64,000 nt of DNA from Nonomuraea jiangxiensis. Lineage in GTDB: Bacteria > Actinomycetota > Actinomycetes > Streptosporangiales > Streptosporangiaceae. Positions within the stretch are counted from its first letter, which is position 1; each line of letters opens with the position of its first letter. A program made the translations under genes and the position numbers. The notes under the pieces were generated by a model. The model had not been told where the DNA came from. It was given only the letters and a program-made list of their open reading frames with translations, and did no database searches. Positions 1 to 8,322 of this stretch are shown in pieces. The stretch is from the NCBI RefSeq assembly GCF_900099965.1, contig NZ_FNDJ01000003.1:558001-622000 (forward strand). The letters run 5' to 3'.

Positions 1-212
1 GCGAGAAGCTGCACGAGGAGATGATCGCGCCGGACGACGCCCGCAGGACGCTGTGCCTGGCCGACCGCTACGTGGTCCAGCCCACCATCGCGACCTGGGG
101 CTACGTGCCGCCGTGCGGCGGCGAGCAGATGCCGGACGGCTTCGCCTACCGCTCCGACACCAACGACCGGTGGCTCTCGGTGGAGGAGCTGCGCGAGATG
201 GTGTCCGGCTGA
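1..212 (+). CDS. pseB: UDP-GlcNAc 4,6-dehydratase PseB, C-terminal end (partial)
   Basis: Only the last 70 or so residues are in the window; the gene begins upstream of base 1. The reading frame opens with the EKLHEEM motif, followed by DDARRT and a TNDRWLSVEEL tail, which is the usual ending of PseB/FlaA1-type inverting UDP-GlcNAc 4,6-dehydratases (SDR superfamily). PseB performs the first step of pseudaminic acid synthesis in the cytoplasm. The ATG at base 21 is internal, not the start. The stop codon shares a base with the next start (TGATG), and the next gene is pseC, the following step of the pathway, which supports the call. The catalytic SDR residues are outside the window. Confidence 0.85.
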   Translation, partial: EKLHEEMIAPDDARRTLCLADRYVVQPTIATWGYVPPCGGEQMPDGFAYRSDTNDRWLSVEELREMVSG

Positions 213-1336
213 TGCTCCCCTACGGCCGGCAGTCGATCGCGGACTCCGACGTCGAGGCGGTGGCCGAGGTGCTGCGCGGCGACTGGCTCACGACCGGCCC
301 CGCGGTCGGCGTGTTCGAGGCCGAGCTGTCCCGCTGGACGGGCGGCGTGCCGTGCGTGTCGGTCACCTCGGGCACCGCGGCGCTGCACGTGGCCTACGTG
401 GCGGCGGGGGTGCGGGCCGGTGACGAGGTGGTGACCTCGCCGCTGACGTTCGTGGCCACGGCCGCCACGGCGGCGCTGCTGGGCGCGCGGGTGCGCTTCG
501 CCGACGTGCAGCCCGACACCGGCAACCTCGATCCCGGCGCCGCCGCGGCGCTGGTCACGGCCAGGACGCGGGTGGTCACGGCGGTGGACTACGCCGGCCA
601 TCCGGCCGACTACGACGAGCTGCGCGCGGTCTGCGAGCGCGCCGGCGCGAGGCTCATGAGCGACGCCGCGCACTCGATCGGGGCGGCCTACAAGGACCGG
701 CCGGTGGGCGCGGTGGCGGACCTGACGACGTTCTCGTTCTTCCCGACCAAGACCGTGACGACGGCCGAGGGCGGGGCGGTGGCCGCGGCCGATCCCGGCC
801 TGCACGCGCGGGCCGCCCGCTTCCGCAACCACGGCCTGGTCAGGGAGCCCGCCGAGCAGCGCGACCCCGGCGAGGGCGGCTGGCACCAGGAGGTGCACGA
901 GTTCGGGCTGAACTACCGGCTGCCCGACGTGCTCTGCGCGCTCGGCCTCAGCCAGTTGCGCCGGCTGGAGCGGTTCAGGGCGCGCCGGGCCGAGCTGGTC
1001 GCACGCTACGACCTGCTGCTGCGCGACGTGCCCGGGCTCGGGCTGCCGGCCAGGCGGGCGTACGTGACGCCGAGCTGGCACCTCTATCCCGTCAGGATCC
1101 GCGACGGCCGCCGGCGCGAGGTCTACGAACGCATGCGGGCCGCCGGGATCGGGGTGCAGGTCAACTACCTGCCCGCGTACCGGCATCCGGTGTTCGAGGA
1201 CCTGGGCTACCGGCGCGGGCTCTGCCCGCTGGCGGAGGCGTACTATGCCGAGCAGTTGTCGCTGCCGCTCTTCCCCGCCCTGTCCGACGCCCAGCAGGAC
1301 CGGGTCGTGGAGACGCTGACCGGCATCCTGGCGTGA
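212..1336 (+). CDS. pseC: UDP-4-amino-4,6-dideoxy-N-acetyl-altrosamine transaminase PseC
   Basis: A 374-residue PLP-dependent aminotransferase of the DegT/DnrJ/EryC1 family. It opens with LPYGRQSI and has DWLTTGP, SVTSGTAALHVAY, the SDAAHSIGA motif and FSFFPTKTVTTAEGG, where the Lys is the expected Schiff-base residue. It should aminate the 4-keto sugar made by PseB, the second step to pseudaminic acid. I start it at 212 because that ATG overlaps the pseB stop; the frame is open back to base 53 but that upstream part is pseB read in another frame. The remaining pse genes are not seen downstream, so they probably lie to the left. A minus-strand gene ends 4 bases after the stop. Confidence 0.88.
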   Translation: MLPYGRQSIADSDVEAVAEVLRGDWLTTGPAVGVFEAELSRWTGGVPCVSVTSGTAALHVAYVAAGVRAGDEVVTSPLTFVATAATAALLGARVRFADVQPDTGNLDPGAAAALVTARTRVVTAVDYAGHPADYDELRAVCERAGARLMSDAAHSIGAAYKDRPVGAVADLTTFSFFPTKTVTTAEGGAVAAADPGLHARAARFRNHGLVREPAEQRDPGEGGWHQEVHEFGLNYRLPDVLCALGLSQLRRLERFRARRAELVARYDLLLRDVPGLGLPARRAYVTPSWHLYPVRIRDGRRREVYERMRAAGIGVQVNYLPAYRHPVFEDLGYRRGLCPLAEAYYAEQLSLPLFPALSDAQQDRVVETLTGILA

Positions 1337-1339
1337 CCC

Positions 1340-3274
1340 TCAGCGTCTCCTGCGGACGCCCGGCAGGCGTTTGGCGCCGTCGCCCGGCAGGCGTTCGGCC
1401 ACCAGCAGGCAGCCGTCCTCGGCCCGGTCGACGAGGAAGCGCCGGTCGGCGACGGTCGCTACCGGCCGCTGCCGGGTGCGCACCAGCGGCCTGATGGGCT
1501 TGCCCTGGTCGATGACCACCTCCCAGCACGACACGGTCCCGACGCTCTCGTCGATGTCGGCCAGCGGCACGCGGGCGTGGAAGTCCTGGCCCGCCAGCGC
1601 CACCGGGAAGTACATCTCCTCGCCGTCGCTCCTGCGCCGCAGCCTGAGCACCGGATCGCCGTCGCCCACGTCGGAGATCTCCCCCGAGAACACCAGGTCA
1701 CCGTCATCCACCCGGCACTCGCCGATGACCGCCTGGGCCGTGCGCAGCCGCAGTCCCCAGACGCCGCGGAAATTGCGCACCGGCACCAGCCACACGCCCG
1801 CCCGCCGCCGCGGCGCCGGGATCAGCGGCGGCGACCAGCGCGGCCCGGCCACCCTGCCGTCCAGCTTCAGCCCCCGCCCCCGGAGCTGGACGTACAGGTC
1901 CCAGTGGCCGCGCCGGGCGAGCTGCGCGGCCGAGAGCATCGCCGGGTCGAACGCGAACCTGAACGGGAACGCGTGCTCCGCCACCGGGGCTCCGCCCTCC
2001 CGCTCGACGCTCTCCCAGGTGGGCCTGGTCTCCGCCGCCGAGAGCCGGACGATCTCGCCTGTCTTGCGCTCGCGCATCCACACGCGCACACGCAGCCGGC
2101 GCAGCTCGCCCACGTCGAACCTGCCGACGGCCACCCGGCCCACGCCGGTGAGCACGCCGTCGCGCCAGTCGAGGCTCACCAGGCGGGCCGCCACGCCCAG
2201 CTCGTCGGACACCTCCGACAGGTCCGACGGCAGCCACGGGTGGCGGCCGTACCAGCGCCTGCGCAGGACCCCGGTCGCGCTGACCCGGGGCTGCAGCCGC
2301 CCGTCGCGGGCCTGGCGGAAGGCGTCGGCCAGCTCGTCCAGGCGGCGCCGGTGCAGCAGGTGGACCTGGAGGCGGTGCTCGAACGGGATGCTCTGCCACG
2401 CCTCGCGCGACACGCCGTCGAGATAGCGGACGATCAGGTCGATCAGCCCCGGGTCCGCCGCCGGCCCCATCGCGGCCACGGCCTCCACGGCGACGGCCAT
2501 GTCGATGTCCAGCGTGTCGCGGTCGAAGTCCGGCTTGAGCCTGGGCGCTCCCTTCTCCAGCAGCGCCGACGTCTCCAGCACCGACAGCAGGCGGTCGCGC
2601 AGGTTGCCCGGCTCCAGGCAGCGCTGGGTGATCGAGGTGCCCGGCTCGTCGCGTTGCCGCCAGTGGTAGACGACCCTGGCCAGCACGTCCACGGCACGCG
2701 CTCCGACGTGGGCGGCCATGGCCACCGGCTGGTCCTCGTACATGCGCTCGGGGAAGCTCAGGCCGAGGCCGTCCCAGAAGGAACGGCGGTAGACCTTGTT
2801 CCACAACATGCGGTCGCGGATCAGCAGGGGATGGCGGGTGATGTGGGTGGCCACGATCGGCCGGGCGAAGGCCTGCCGGTGCGCCCACGAGGGCACCAGC
2901 AGGTTGTTGTGCAGGCGCATGACGTTTCCGCAGGCCAGGTCGGAGCCGCTGGACTCCAGCGAGGACACCAGGCGCCGGAACGCGTCGCGCGGGACGGTGT
3001 CGTCACCGTCCACGAACGCCAGATAGCGGCCCCCCGCCCGGCTCACGCCGACGTTGCGGGCCCGGCCGACCCCATGGTTGGGCTGCCTGACGAGGCTGAT
3101 CCGGGGGTCGTCTGCCTGCCTGGCCAGGACCAGGTCGGGACCGCCGTCGGCGCTCCCGTCGTCCACGCAGATCACCTCCAGGTCCGCCAGCGTCTGGGCG
3201 GCGATGGAGTCCAGGCAGGGCCCGATGTACTTCTCGACGTTGTAGAACGGGACGATCACCGAAAGAACCGGCAC
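1340..3274 (-). CDS. Large GT2-family glycosyltransferase
   Basis: A 644-residue protein with a GT-A glycosyltransferase domain in about the first 230 residues: VLSVIVPFYNVEKYI, the nucleotide-binding VDDGSADGG, and FVDGDDTV (the DxD-type metal site). The following roughly 400 residues form an Arg/Trp-rich beta-type region that I do not recognise; such tails occur on polymer-forming wall transferases. It probably adds a sugar to the surface glycan on the cytoplasmic side. I prefer the GTG at 3274 (VPVLSV) because GAGGAG lies five bases upstream; the GTG at 3280 overlaps that ribosome site. It is convergent with pseC. A 15-base direct repeat (CATCGTTGGGKCAGC, 3285-3314) bridges its leader and the stop of the gene upstream. 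Confidence 0.8.
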   Translation of the reverse strand: MPVLSVIVPFYNVEKYIGPCLDSIAAQTLADLEVICVDDGSADGGPDLVLARQADDPRISLVRQPNHGVGRARNVGVSRAGGRYLAFVDGDDTVPRDAFRRLVSSLESSGSDLACGNVMRLHNNLLVPSWAHRQAFARPIVATHITRHPLLIRDRMLWNKVYRRSFWDGLGLSFPERMYEDQPVAMAAHVGARAVDVLARVVYHWRQRDEPGTSITQRCLEPGNLRDRLLSVLETSALLEKGAPRLKPDFDRDTLDIDMAVAVEAVAAMGPAADPGLIDLIVRYLDGVSREAWQSIPFEHRLQVHLLHRRRLDELADAFRQARDGRLQPRVSATGVLRRRWYGRHPWLPSDLSEVSDELGVAARLVSLDWRDGVLTGVGRVAVGRFDVGELRRLRVRVWMRERKTGEIVRLSAAETRPTWESVEREGGAPVAEHAFPFRFAFDPAMLSAAQLARRGHWDLYVQLRGRGLKLDGRVAGPRWSPPLIPAPRRRAGVWLVPVRNFRGVWGLRLRTAQAVIGECRVDDGDLVFSGEISDVGDGDPVLRLRRRSDGEEMYFPVALAGQDFHARVPLADIDESVGTVSCWEVVIDQGKPIRPLVRTRQRPVATVADRRFLVDRAEDGCLLVAERLPGDGAKRLPGVRRRR

Positions 3275-3309
3275 ATGCACTCCTCATCGTTGGGGCAGCC
3301 ATCGTTGGG

Positions 3310-4935
3310 TCAGCCGGACAGCAGGCGTATGACGCGGCGGGCGACCTTGCCGGGGCGGGCCAGGCGGCGGGAGAGGCGGTATCCGAGCGTTCTGCGGTAG
3401 GCGGCGGCCTTGCGCTGGATCCTGCGGAGTTTGGACTTCGCCCTGACCAGCTCGCGTTCCCGGTAGGAGAGCTTGGTCTCCAGGCGCGAGATCCTGGCCA
3501 GCGCGGCGGTGAGCTGGTCGGCCAGGCGGTCACGGGAGCTCAGCAGGTCGCGGTAGGTGGGCGGCTGCTCGGCCAGCTCGGCGGGCTGGCCCAGCTCGGC
3601 GTCGAGCTTGCGGGCCAGGTCGAGGTCGCCGGGGTCGCACGGGCGGCCCGCCATGCCGCACAGCGTCAGCGTGAGCTGGTCGGCCTCCAGTGGCCAGGGC
3701 CACGGGTGGTGGTGCCCGGCCATCTGCAGCCTGACCGCGAAGCGCCACAGGATCCGGCACAGCACGACGCGCGGGTCCGGCGTCGTGGCCGGGGGCGCCG
3801 CCGGGCCGATGGCCGCGAACCGCTCGCCGTCGTAGACCAGGCTGTCGGTCGCGGCCGACACGTCGCCGCCCGCCTCCAGCCAGGCGGCCAGCTCGCCGAG
3901 CAGCTCGCGTACGGTTCGTACGTCCTCGCGGGCGCATGCCTCGACCAGGATCTCCTCGACCACCCGGCCGGCCGGGACAGGGCGCTCGTCCCCGTCGGGC
4001 AGCCGTTTGACGCCTGCCGGGGTGAGCTCGTACAGGGAGGCGCCCTCCTCGATGAGCCCGAGCGGCAGGTCGTCGGGGGCGGTGTCGTACGCGGCCTCGT
4101 GGGGCGGGCGGGTGGCGATGGCCAGCCAGAGGGGGGCGAGCTGCTCGCCCAGGCGGTGCCTGAACACCAGGCGGGTCAGCCGCAGCGGGTCGGCCACCAG
4201 CATCCGGTCGCCGCCCCTGGCGCTCAGCGGGAACGTGATCGCGTCCGGCAGCTCGCGGGCCAGCGCCTCGCGGGACAGCAACGCCCGGGGCGCCTGCCGG
4301 CCGGGATAGGCCGCGTAGCAGCGCCGCACGCTCAGCCCGGCCGACTCCAGCCCGCGATCCAGCGCCTGCGGGCCGCTGGGGTAGCTGGGGTCGAAGCCGT
4401 GCGGCGCCCACTGGTCGTCGCCGCCCTCCCGGTCGGCCGGCCGCGCCTCCTGGAAGCGGTCGACGCCCAGGTCGTTACGCACTCCAAGGACCAGCCGCCC
4501 GCCGTAGGCGACCAGCGCGGCCAGCGCGTCGAGCGACTCGATCCAGGCCGCGGCCGGGGCCTCGGCGGAGTGTGTGCGCAGCAGGCCGTCGAGCGCCAGC
4601 ACCAGGTCGTACGGCTGCTCCGCCTCGAACACCTCCAGCCGACCGCAGAAGACCGCGAGCCCCGGATGCCGCTCGCCGAGCGCGCAGGCGTCGGGGTAGG
4701 AGCGGAGCAGCACGGCGGGGTCGCTGGCCCGCTCGACCACGTCGTCCACCAGCAACTGCGGATGCGGCCCGACCAGCAGCACCCTGCCGCTCTCCGGGAT
4801 CATCCGCCTGACCAGATCCAGTGCCGCGACCCGCCAGTCCGTGACACCCCCCATGGTCGACATGTCGGACCACAGCAGCATCTCCCCGCCGATCAACCGG
4901 ACGTTCTCGGGGGCCTCGCTCGTGCGCGTGTTCAT
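3310..4935 (-). CDS. Methyltransferase-like protein with C-terminal coiled coil
   Basis: A 541-residue protein. An N-terminal part resembles a class I SAM-binding fold (VLLVGPHPQLL as motif I, then PYDLVLALDGLL and GGRLVLGVRN), but the glycine-rich loop is degenerate, so activity is uncertain. The middle is an unrecognised domain. Residues about 465-541 are a charged coiled coil (SRDRLADQL, RISRLETKL, REREL) ending in an Arg-rich tail, a plan common in actinobacterial surface-glycan loci. The start at 4935 gives an ATGA overlap with the stop of the upstream gene, implying translational coupling; the frame is open further upstream but that is the other gene's coding region. A role in modifying or scaffolding glycan synthesis is inferred from context. 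Confidence 0.6.
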   Translation of the reverse strand: MNTRTSEAPENVRLIGGEMLLWSDMSTMGGVTDWRVAALDLVRRMIPESGRVLLVGPHPQLLVDDVVERASDPAVLLRSYPDACALGERHPGLAVFCGRLEVFEAEQPYDLVLALDGLLRTHSAEAPAAAWIESLDALAALVAYGGRLVLGVRNDLGVDRFQEARPADREGGDDQWAPHGFDPSYPSGPQALDRGLESAGLSVRRCYAAYPGRQAPRALLSREALARELPDAITFPLSARGGDRMLVADPLRLTRLVFRHRLGEQLAPLWLAIATRPPHEAAYDTAPDDLPLGLIEEGASLYELTPAGVKRLPDGDERPVPAGRVVEEILVEACAREDVRTVRELLGELAAWLEAGGDVSAATDSLVYDGERFAAIGPAAPPATTPDPRVVLCRILWRFAVRLQMAGHHHPWPWPLEADQLTLTLCGMAGRPCDPGDLDLARKLDAELGQPAELAEQPPTYRDLLSSRDRLADQLTAALARISRLETKLSYRERELVRAKSKLRRIQRKAAAYRRTLGYRLSRRLARPGKVARRVIRLLSG

Positions 4936-5867
4936 GGCCTCGCTCCCAGGGGCGGGCTCGGTCGCCCGGACGCCGTCGCCTTCCCCCGCCGCTCCGGCCG
5001 CTTGAGTCCCGCCGCTCCCCCGCCGGGCGGTGGCGCCCCCACGCGGGTCCGCTTCCATCCGAACATTCGCTGTAGCTCCTCCGGTGTCGCCTGATACTCG
5101 AATCCCAGCTCGCGCCGCGCCACCTCCGCCGCCAGCCCGGGATCGACGCTCGTGCCGTGCATCTCGGGCCAGAGCCGCAGGCGGCGGGCCGTGCCGCCGT
5201 ATTCGGGGCGCTCGTCCTCGTACTGCATCGGGTCTCCGTACACGGCCACCTCGCAGCCCACCGACGCGCCGTAGAACAGCGCGCTGCCGAGCCGGTTGGA
5301 GGCCACCCTGCGGTGGCGCCGCAACTGGACCAACTGCTTGTAGAGGAAATCGCGCCCCTTTCCCTCCCAGCGGGATCCGCGCTCGCCATGACAGATGACC
5401 CGGAATCCCCTCGATTCGTACGCTCGCCGAATGTCCGGATTCGCGAATTCCAGCCAGTAAAGGCAGACGGTGACGGGATCAGTCTCGACATTTCGGATTT
5501 CATCGGCGAGCTGGGCGTGGTCACCGCTGACGGAATACTTCTCCCAGCCGTGGAAGGGATACCAGATCGTACCCTTGCGCTCGCGTACCTTGCCCAGCTC
5601 TGGTTCGAGGTAAAGCAGGTAAATCCAGGGCGCCCCGACCAGGTACTGGCCCCGGCGACCCATCGACCAGCCCCGGCGACGTAGCACGTCGGACCAGAGG
5701 AAGCGGGGATAACCAGGGCTGCACCAATGGTCATTCGGGGGAAATCCATGCAGATAGTTCCATCCATGCTGAAGGAAGCCCTGGATTCGCCGTGGCGCCT
5801 CGTCCGGAAGGCCGCAGTATCTGCCGAGTATGCGAGAGTGCCCGTACCAGTGATTGGATTCGTCCAT
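4932..5867 (-). CDS. Uncharacterised protein of the glycan island, possible GT-B-like transferase
   Basis: A 311-residue protein rich in Trp, Tyr and His that I do not recognise with confidence. Its C-terminal third contains SNRLGSALFYGASVG then VAVYGDP, resembling the nucleotide-binding part of GT-B sugar transferases such as capsule or sialyl-type transferases. In a locus with pseB and pseC, a transferase for a nonulosonic acid is a reasonable guess and no more. The second of two adjacent ATGs (5867) is preferred because GGGGG sits five bases before it, against two bases for the ATG at 5870. It is the first gene of the minus-strand unit 5867-1340 and is divergent from the ACP gene. Confidence 0.5.
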   Translation of the reverse strand: MDESNHWYGHSRILGRYCGLPDEAPRRIQGFLQHGWNYLHGFPPNDHWCSPGYPRFLWSDVLRRRGWSMGRRGQYLVGAPWIYLLYLEPELGKVRERKGTIWYPFHGWEKYSVSGDHAQLADEIRNVETDPVTVCLYWLEFANPDIRRAYESRGFRVICHGERGSRWEGKGRDFLYKQLVQLRRHRRVASNRLGSALFYGASVGCEVAVYGDPMQYEDERPEYGGTARRLRLWPEMHGTSVDPGLAAEVARRELGFEYQATPEELQRMFGWKRTRVGAPPPGGGAAGLKRPERRGKATASGRPSPPLGARP

Positions 5868-5991
5868 CATTTCCCCCGTACGGTTGTCGTGTCCCTGGCG
5901 ACATTCCCAGCCCGCCACAGGCGCCACTCGTCGTTATACGGTTCCATTACCCGGCACGGGGCCTTGGTTTCTCATGCCACGCGATTCCCGC

Positions 5992-5997
5992 TACACT
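5992..5997 (+). promoter_or_regulatory. Candidate -10 box for the ACP/LuxEC operon
   Basis: TACACT lies 33 bases before the ACP ATG in the 163-base divergent gap 5868-6030. A weak TTTCTC sits about 18 bases upstream as a possible -35. It fits the actinobacterial TANNNT consensus, but this is by eye only. Confidence 0.3.
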
Positions 5998-6030
5998 GCG
6001 TCATGCCTTAAGGACAGAGAGTGAGTGATC

Positions 6031-6279
6031 ATGAGTCATCTCGATCGCCTGCGGGCCGTCTTCCGCATGGCGCTCAACCTTCCCGCCGACGCCGGCGTCG
6101 ACGGCCTCGAATACCGTGCCATCCCCCAGTGGGACTCCCTGGCGCACATGGCGTTGATCGCCGCGATGGAGGACGAGTTCTCCGTCCTGATCGACACCGA
6201 CGAGATGATCGACATGAGCTCGTTCGCGAAAGCGGCCGGGCTGCTGGAGAAGCATGGCATCGGCGCCGCCGCCGTCTGA
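6031..6279 (+). CDS. Acyl carrier protein
   Basis: An 82-residue acidic helical protein with the phosphopantetheine attachment motif QWDSLAHM, in which the Ser of DSL is the modified residue. It should carry an acyl group as a thioester for the enzymes encoded just downstream. The ATG at 6031 has GAGAG nine bases upstream; a GTG at 6025 is an alternative that adds two residues. Its 3' end overlaps the SDR gene by 26 bases, so the five genes from here to 10570 are almost certainly one transcript. It is not next to fatty acid synthase genes, so it looks like a dedicated carrier. Confidence 0.85.
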   Translation: MSHLDRLRAVFRMALNLPADAGVDGLEYRAIPQWDSLAHMALIAAMEDEFSVLIDTDEMIDMSSFAKAAGLLEKHGIGAAAV

Positions 6280-7012
6280 GGCCAGGGTCGCGCTGGTCAC
6301 GGGCTCGACCTCGGGCATCGGGCGGGCCGTCGCGACCAGGCTGGCCGCGACGGGCCACGCCGTGGTGCTGCACGGGCGCGGCGAGGAGCGCACCGCGAAG
6401 GCCGCCGCCGAGGTGGCGGCCGAGACCGGCGGGCAGACCGACTCCGTGCACGGCGACGTGGCCGACGCCGGGGTGGTCGCCGCCATGATGCGGCAGATCT
6501 ACCAGCGGCACGGCCGGCTCGACTCGCTCGTGATCAACGCCGGCGTCCACGCGGCCGGCCTGCTCGGCCTGGTCCACCAGGACACGATCAGCAGGCTCTT
6601 CGAGGTCAACGCCATGGGCGCCACCCACACCCTGCAGGCCGCGCTGCGGCTGCTGCGCCGGGGCACCGACCCCGCCGTGGTCGTCGTCTCCTCGATCATG
6701 GGCCGCGCGGGCGGGCCCGGGCAGACGGTCTACTCCGCCACCAAGGCCGCGGTCCTCGGCCTCACCCTGGCCGCCGCCAAGGAGCTGGGCCCGGCCGGGA
6801 TCAGGGTCAACGCCGTCGCCCCCGGCTACATCCAGACCGACATGCTCTCCACGCTCGACGACGAGGCCCGCGCTGCCACGATCGCGGCGACCCCGCTCGG
6901 CCGCCTGGGCAGGGCCGACGACGTCGCCCGCGCCGCCGCGTTCCTGCTCTCCGCCGAGGCGGGTTTCATCACCGGCCAGGTCATCGGGGTGGACGGCGGG
7001 CTGGTGCTGTGA
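6254..7012 (+). CDS. SDR-family 3-ketoacyl-ACP reductase-like oxidoreductase
   Basis: A 252-residue classical short-chain dehydrogenase. Visible are the cofactor motif TGSTSGIGRA, the NAG-type motif INAGVHAAG, the catalytic Ser in VVSSIMG, the YSATK pair, and the PGYIQTDM and GQVIGVDGG ends typical of FabG-like enzymes. The Arg in HGRGEER suggests NADPH. Sitting between an ACP and an acyl ligase, it may reduce a 3-keto group on the carrier-bound chain, or act on a keto sugar; the sequence does not settle this. It starts inside the ACP gene and its stop shares a base with the next start. Confidence 0.8.
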   Translation: MASAPPPSEARVALVTGSTSGIGRAVATRLAATGHAVVLHGRGEERTAKAAAEVAAETGGQTDSVHGDVADAGVVAAMMRQIYQRHGRLDSLVINAGVHAAGLLGLVHQDTISRLFEVNAMGATHTLQAALRLLRRGTDPAVVVVSSIMGRAGGPGQTVYSATKAAVLGLTLAAAKELGPAGIRVNAVAPGYIQTDMLSTLDDEARAATIAATPLGRLGRADDVARAAAFLLSAEAGFITGQVIGVDGGLVL

Positions 7013-8322
7013 TGTCGTTCCCGCACCCGCAGGCCAGGCTCGTCGTCGCCGGCGAGCCTGGCGGCCTCACCGGCGACGAGCTGTCCGACCACGTCACCCG
7101 CGCCGCGGAGGCCCTGAGCCGGCTGCGCCCCGGGCCGCTGTTCTGCGGGATGCGCAACAACCTCACGTCGGTGTTGCGCTATCTCGCCGCCTGGCGGTCG
7201 GAGCGGCCGATCGCGCTGCTCGATCCCGACCTGTCCGCCGGGGCGCTGGCCGAGCTGGTGGCGCGTTTCCGGCCGGCCGCGCTGCTGGGGTTCACGCACG
7301 CGAGCGACGGCTCCCCGCCGCCGCGCCGGGAGCTGCCGGCGCCCCATCCCGACCTGGCCGTGCTGCTGGCCACGTCGGGTTCGACGGGCAATCCCCGGCT
7401 CGTCCGGCTCTCCCGCCGCGCCGTGCTGGCCAACGCCACCGCCATCGTCACGGCGCTGTCGGTGCGGCCCGGCGACATCTCGCCGACGAGTCTGCCGCTG
7501 CACTACAGCTACGGCCTGTCGGTGCTCAACAGTCATTTGGCGGCGGGCGCGACCGTGGTGCTGACGGAGGCCGGGCTGCTGGAGCGCTCGTTCTGGACCC
7601 ACCTCGACGCTCACCGGTGCACGTCGCTGGCCGCCGTCCCCTACCAGTACGAGATGCTGCGCCGGCTGCGCTTCGACCGCTCCGAGCACCCGGCGCTGAC
7701 CACGCTCACGCAGGCCGGCGGCAGGCTGAGCCCCGAGCTGGTCACGCAGTTCGCCGGGCAGGCCGACCGGTTCTACGTCATGTACGGGCAGACGGAGGCC
7801 ACGGCCCGCATCGCCGTCCTGCCCCCCGGCCTGCTGGCCGCCAAACCCGGCTCCGTCGGGCCGGCGATCCCGGGCGGGCGGCTGTCCGTCGACGACGGGG
7901 AGATCGTCTACCACGGTCCCAACGTCATGATGGGCTACGCCGAGACGGCCGCCGACCTGGCACGGGGTGACGACCTGGGCGGGGTGCTGCGCACCGGCGA
8001 CCTCGGGCGGCTCGACTCCGACGGGTTCCTCTACATCACCGGGCGGCTCAAGCGCATCGCCAAGATCTTCGGTGTCCGGGTCAACCTCGACGACGTGGAG
8101 CTGCTGCTGCGCGACACCGGGCCGGTGGCGGCCACCAGCGGCGACGACCGGGTGACGGTGTGGGCCGAGGGGCTCAACGCTGCCGGGTGCGCGGGGCTGG
8201 CCCGGCGGCTGGGGGCCGAGTTGCGGGTGCACTGGAGCGGGTTCGACGTGCGGGGCATCGACCGCCTGCCGCTGCTGGCCACCGGCAAGGTCGACTACCG
8301 GGCGCTGGAGTCACGTACATGA
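7012..8322 (+). CDS. AMP-forming acyl/aryl ligase (ANL superfamily)
   Basis: A 436-residue adenylating enzyme. It has the phosphate loop ATSGSTGNPR (with Arg where Lys is usual), the MYGQTEATARI motif, TGDLGRLDSDG, the hinge GRLKRIAKIFG and the C-terminal catalytic Lys in LATGKVDYRAL. It is about 100 residues shorter than typical acyl-CoA synthetases, mainly at the N-terminus, a length seen in ligases that load carrier proteins. The expected reaction is ATP-dependent activation of a carboxylic acid and transfer to the neighbouring ACP or to CoA. The ATG at 7012 overlaps the SDR stop (TGATG); a GTG three bases earlier is also possible. Confidence 0.8.
   Translation: MSFPHPQARLVVAGEPGGLTGDELSDHVTRAAEALSRLRPGPLFCGMRNNLTSVLRYLAAWRSERPIALLDPDLSAGALAELVARFRPAALLGFTHASDGSPPPRRELPAPHPDLAVLLATSGSTGNPRLVRLSRRAVLANATAIVTALSVRPGDISPTSLPLHYSYGLSVLNSHLAAGATVVLTEAGLLERSFWTHLDAHRCTSLAAVPYQYEMLRRLRFDRSEHPALTTLTQAGGRLSPELVTQFAGQADRFYVMYGQTEATARIAVLPPGLLAAKPGSVGPAIPGGRLSVDDGEIVYHGPNVMMGYAETAADLARGDDLGGVLRTGDLGRLDSDGFLYITGRLKRIAKIFGVRVNLDDVELLLRDTGPVAATSGDDRVTVWAEGLNAAGCAGLARRLGAELRVHWSGFDVRGIDRLPLLATGKVDYRALESRT

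Noticed and set aside
146-1186. Long minus-strand open frame across pseC
   Set aside because: Arg/Gly/Pro/His-rich translation without any domain; it is the antisense shadow of pseC in a GC-rich genome.
1577-3400. 607-codon plus-strand frame opposite the GT2 gene
   Set aside because: Low-complexity His/Arg/Val/Gln translation; the minus strand carries clear GT-A motifs.
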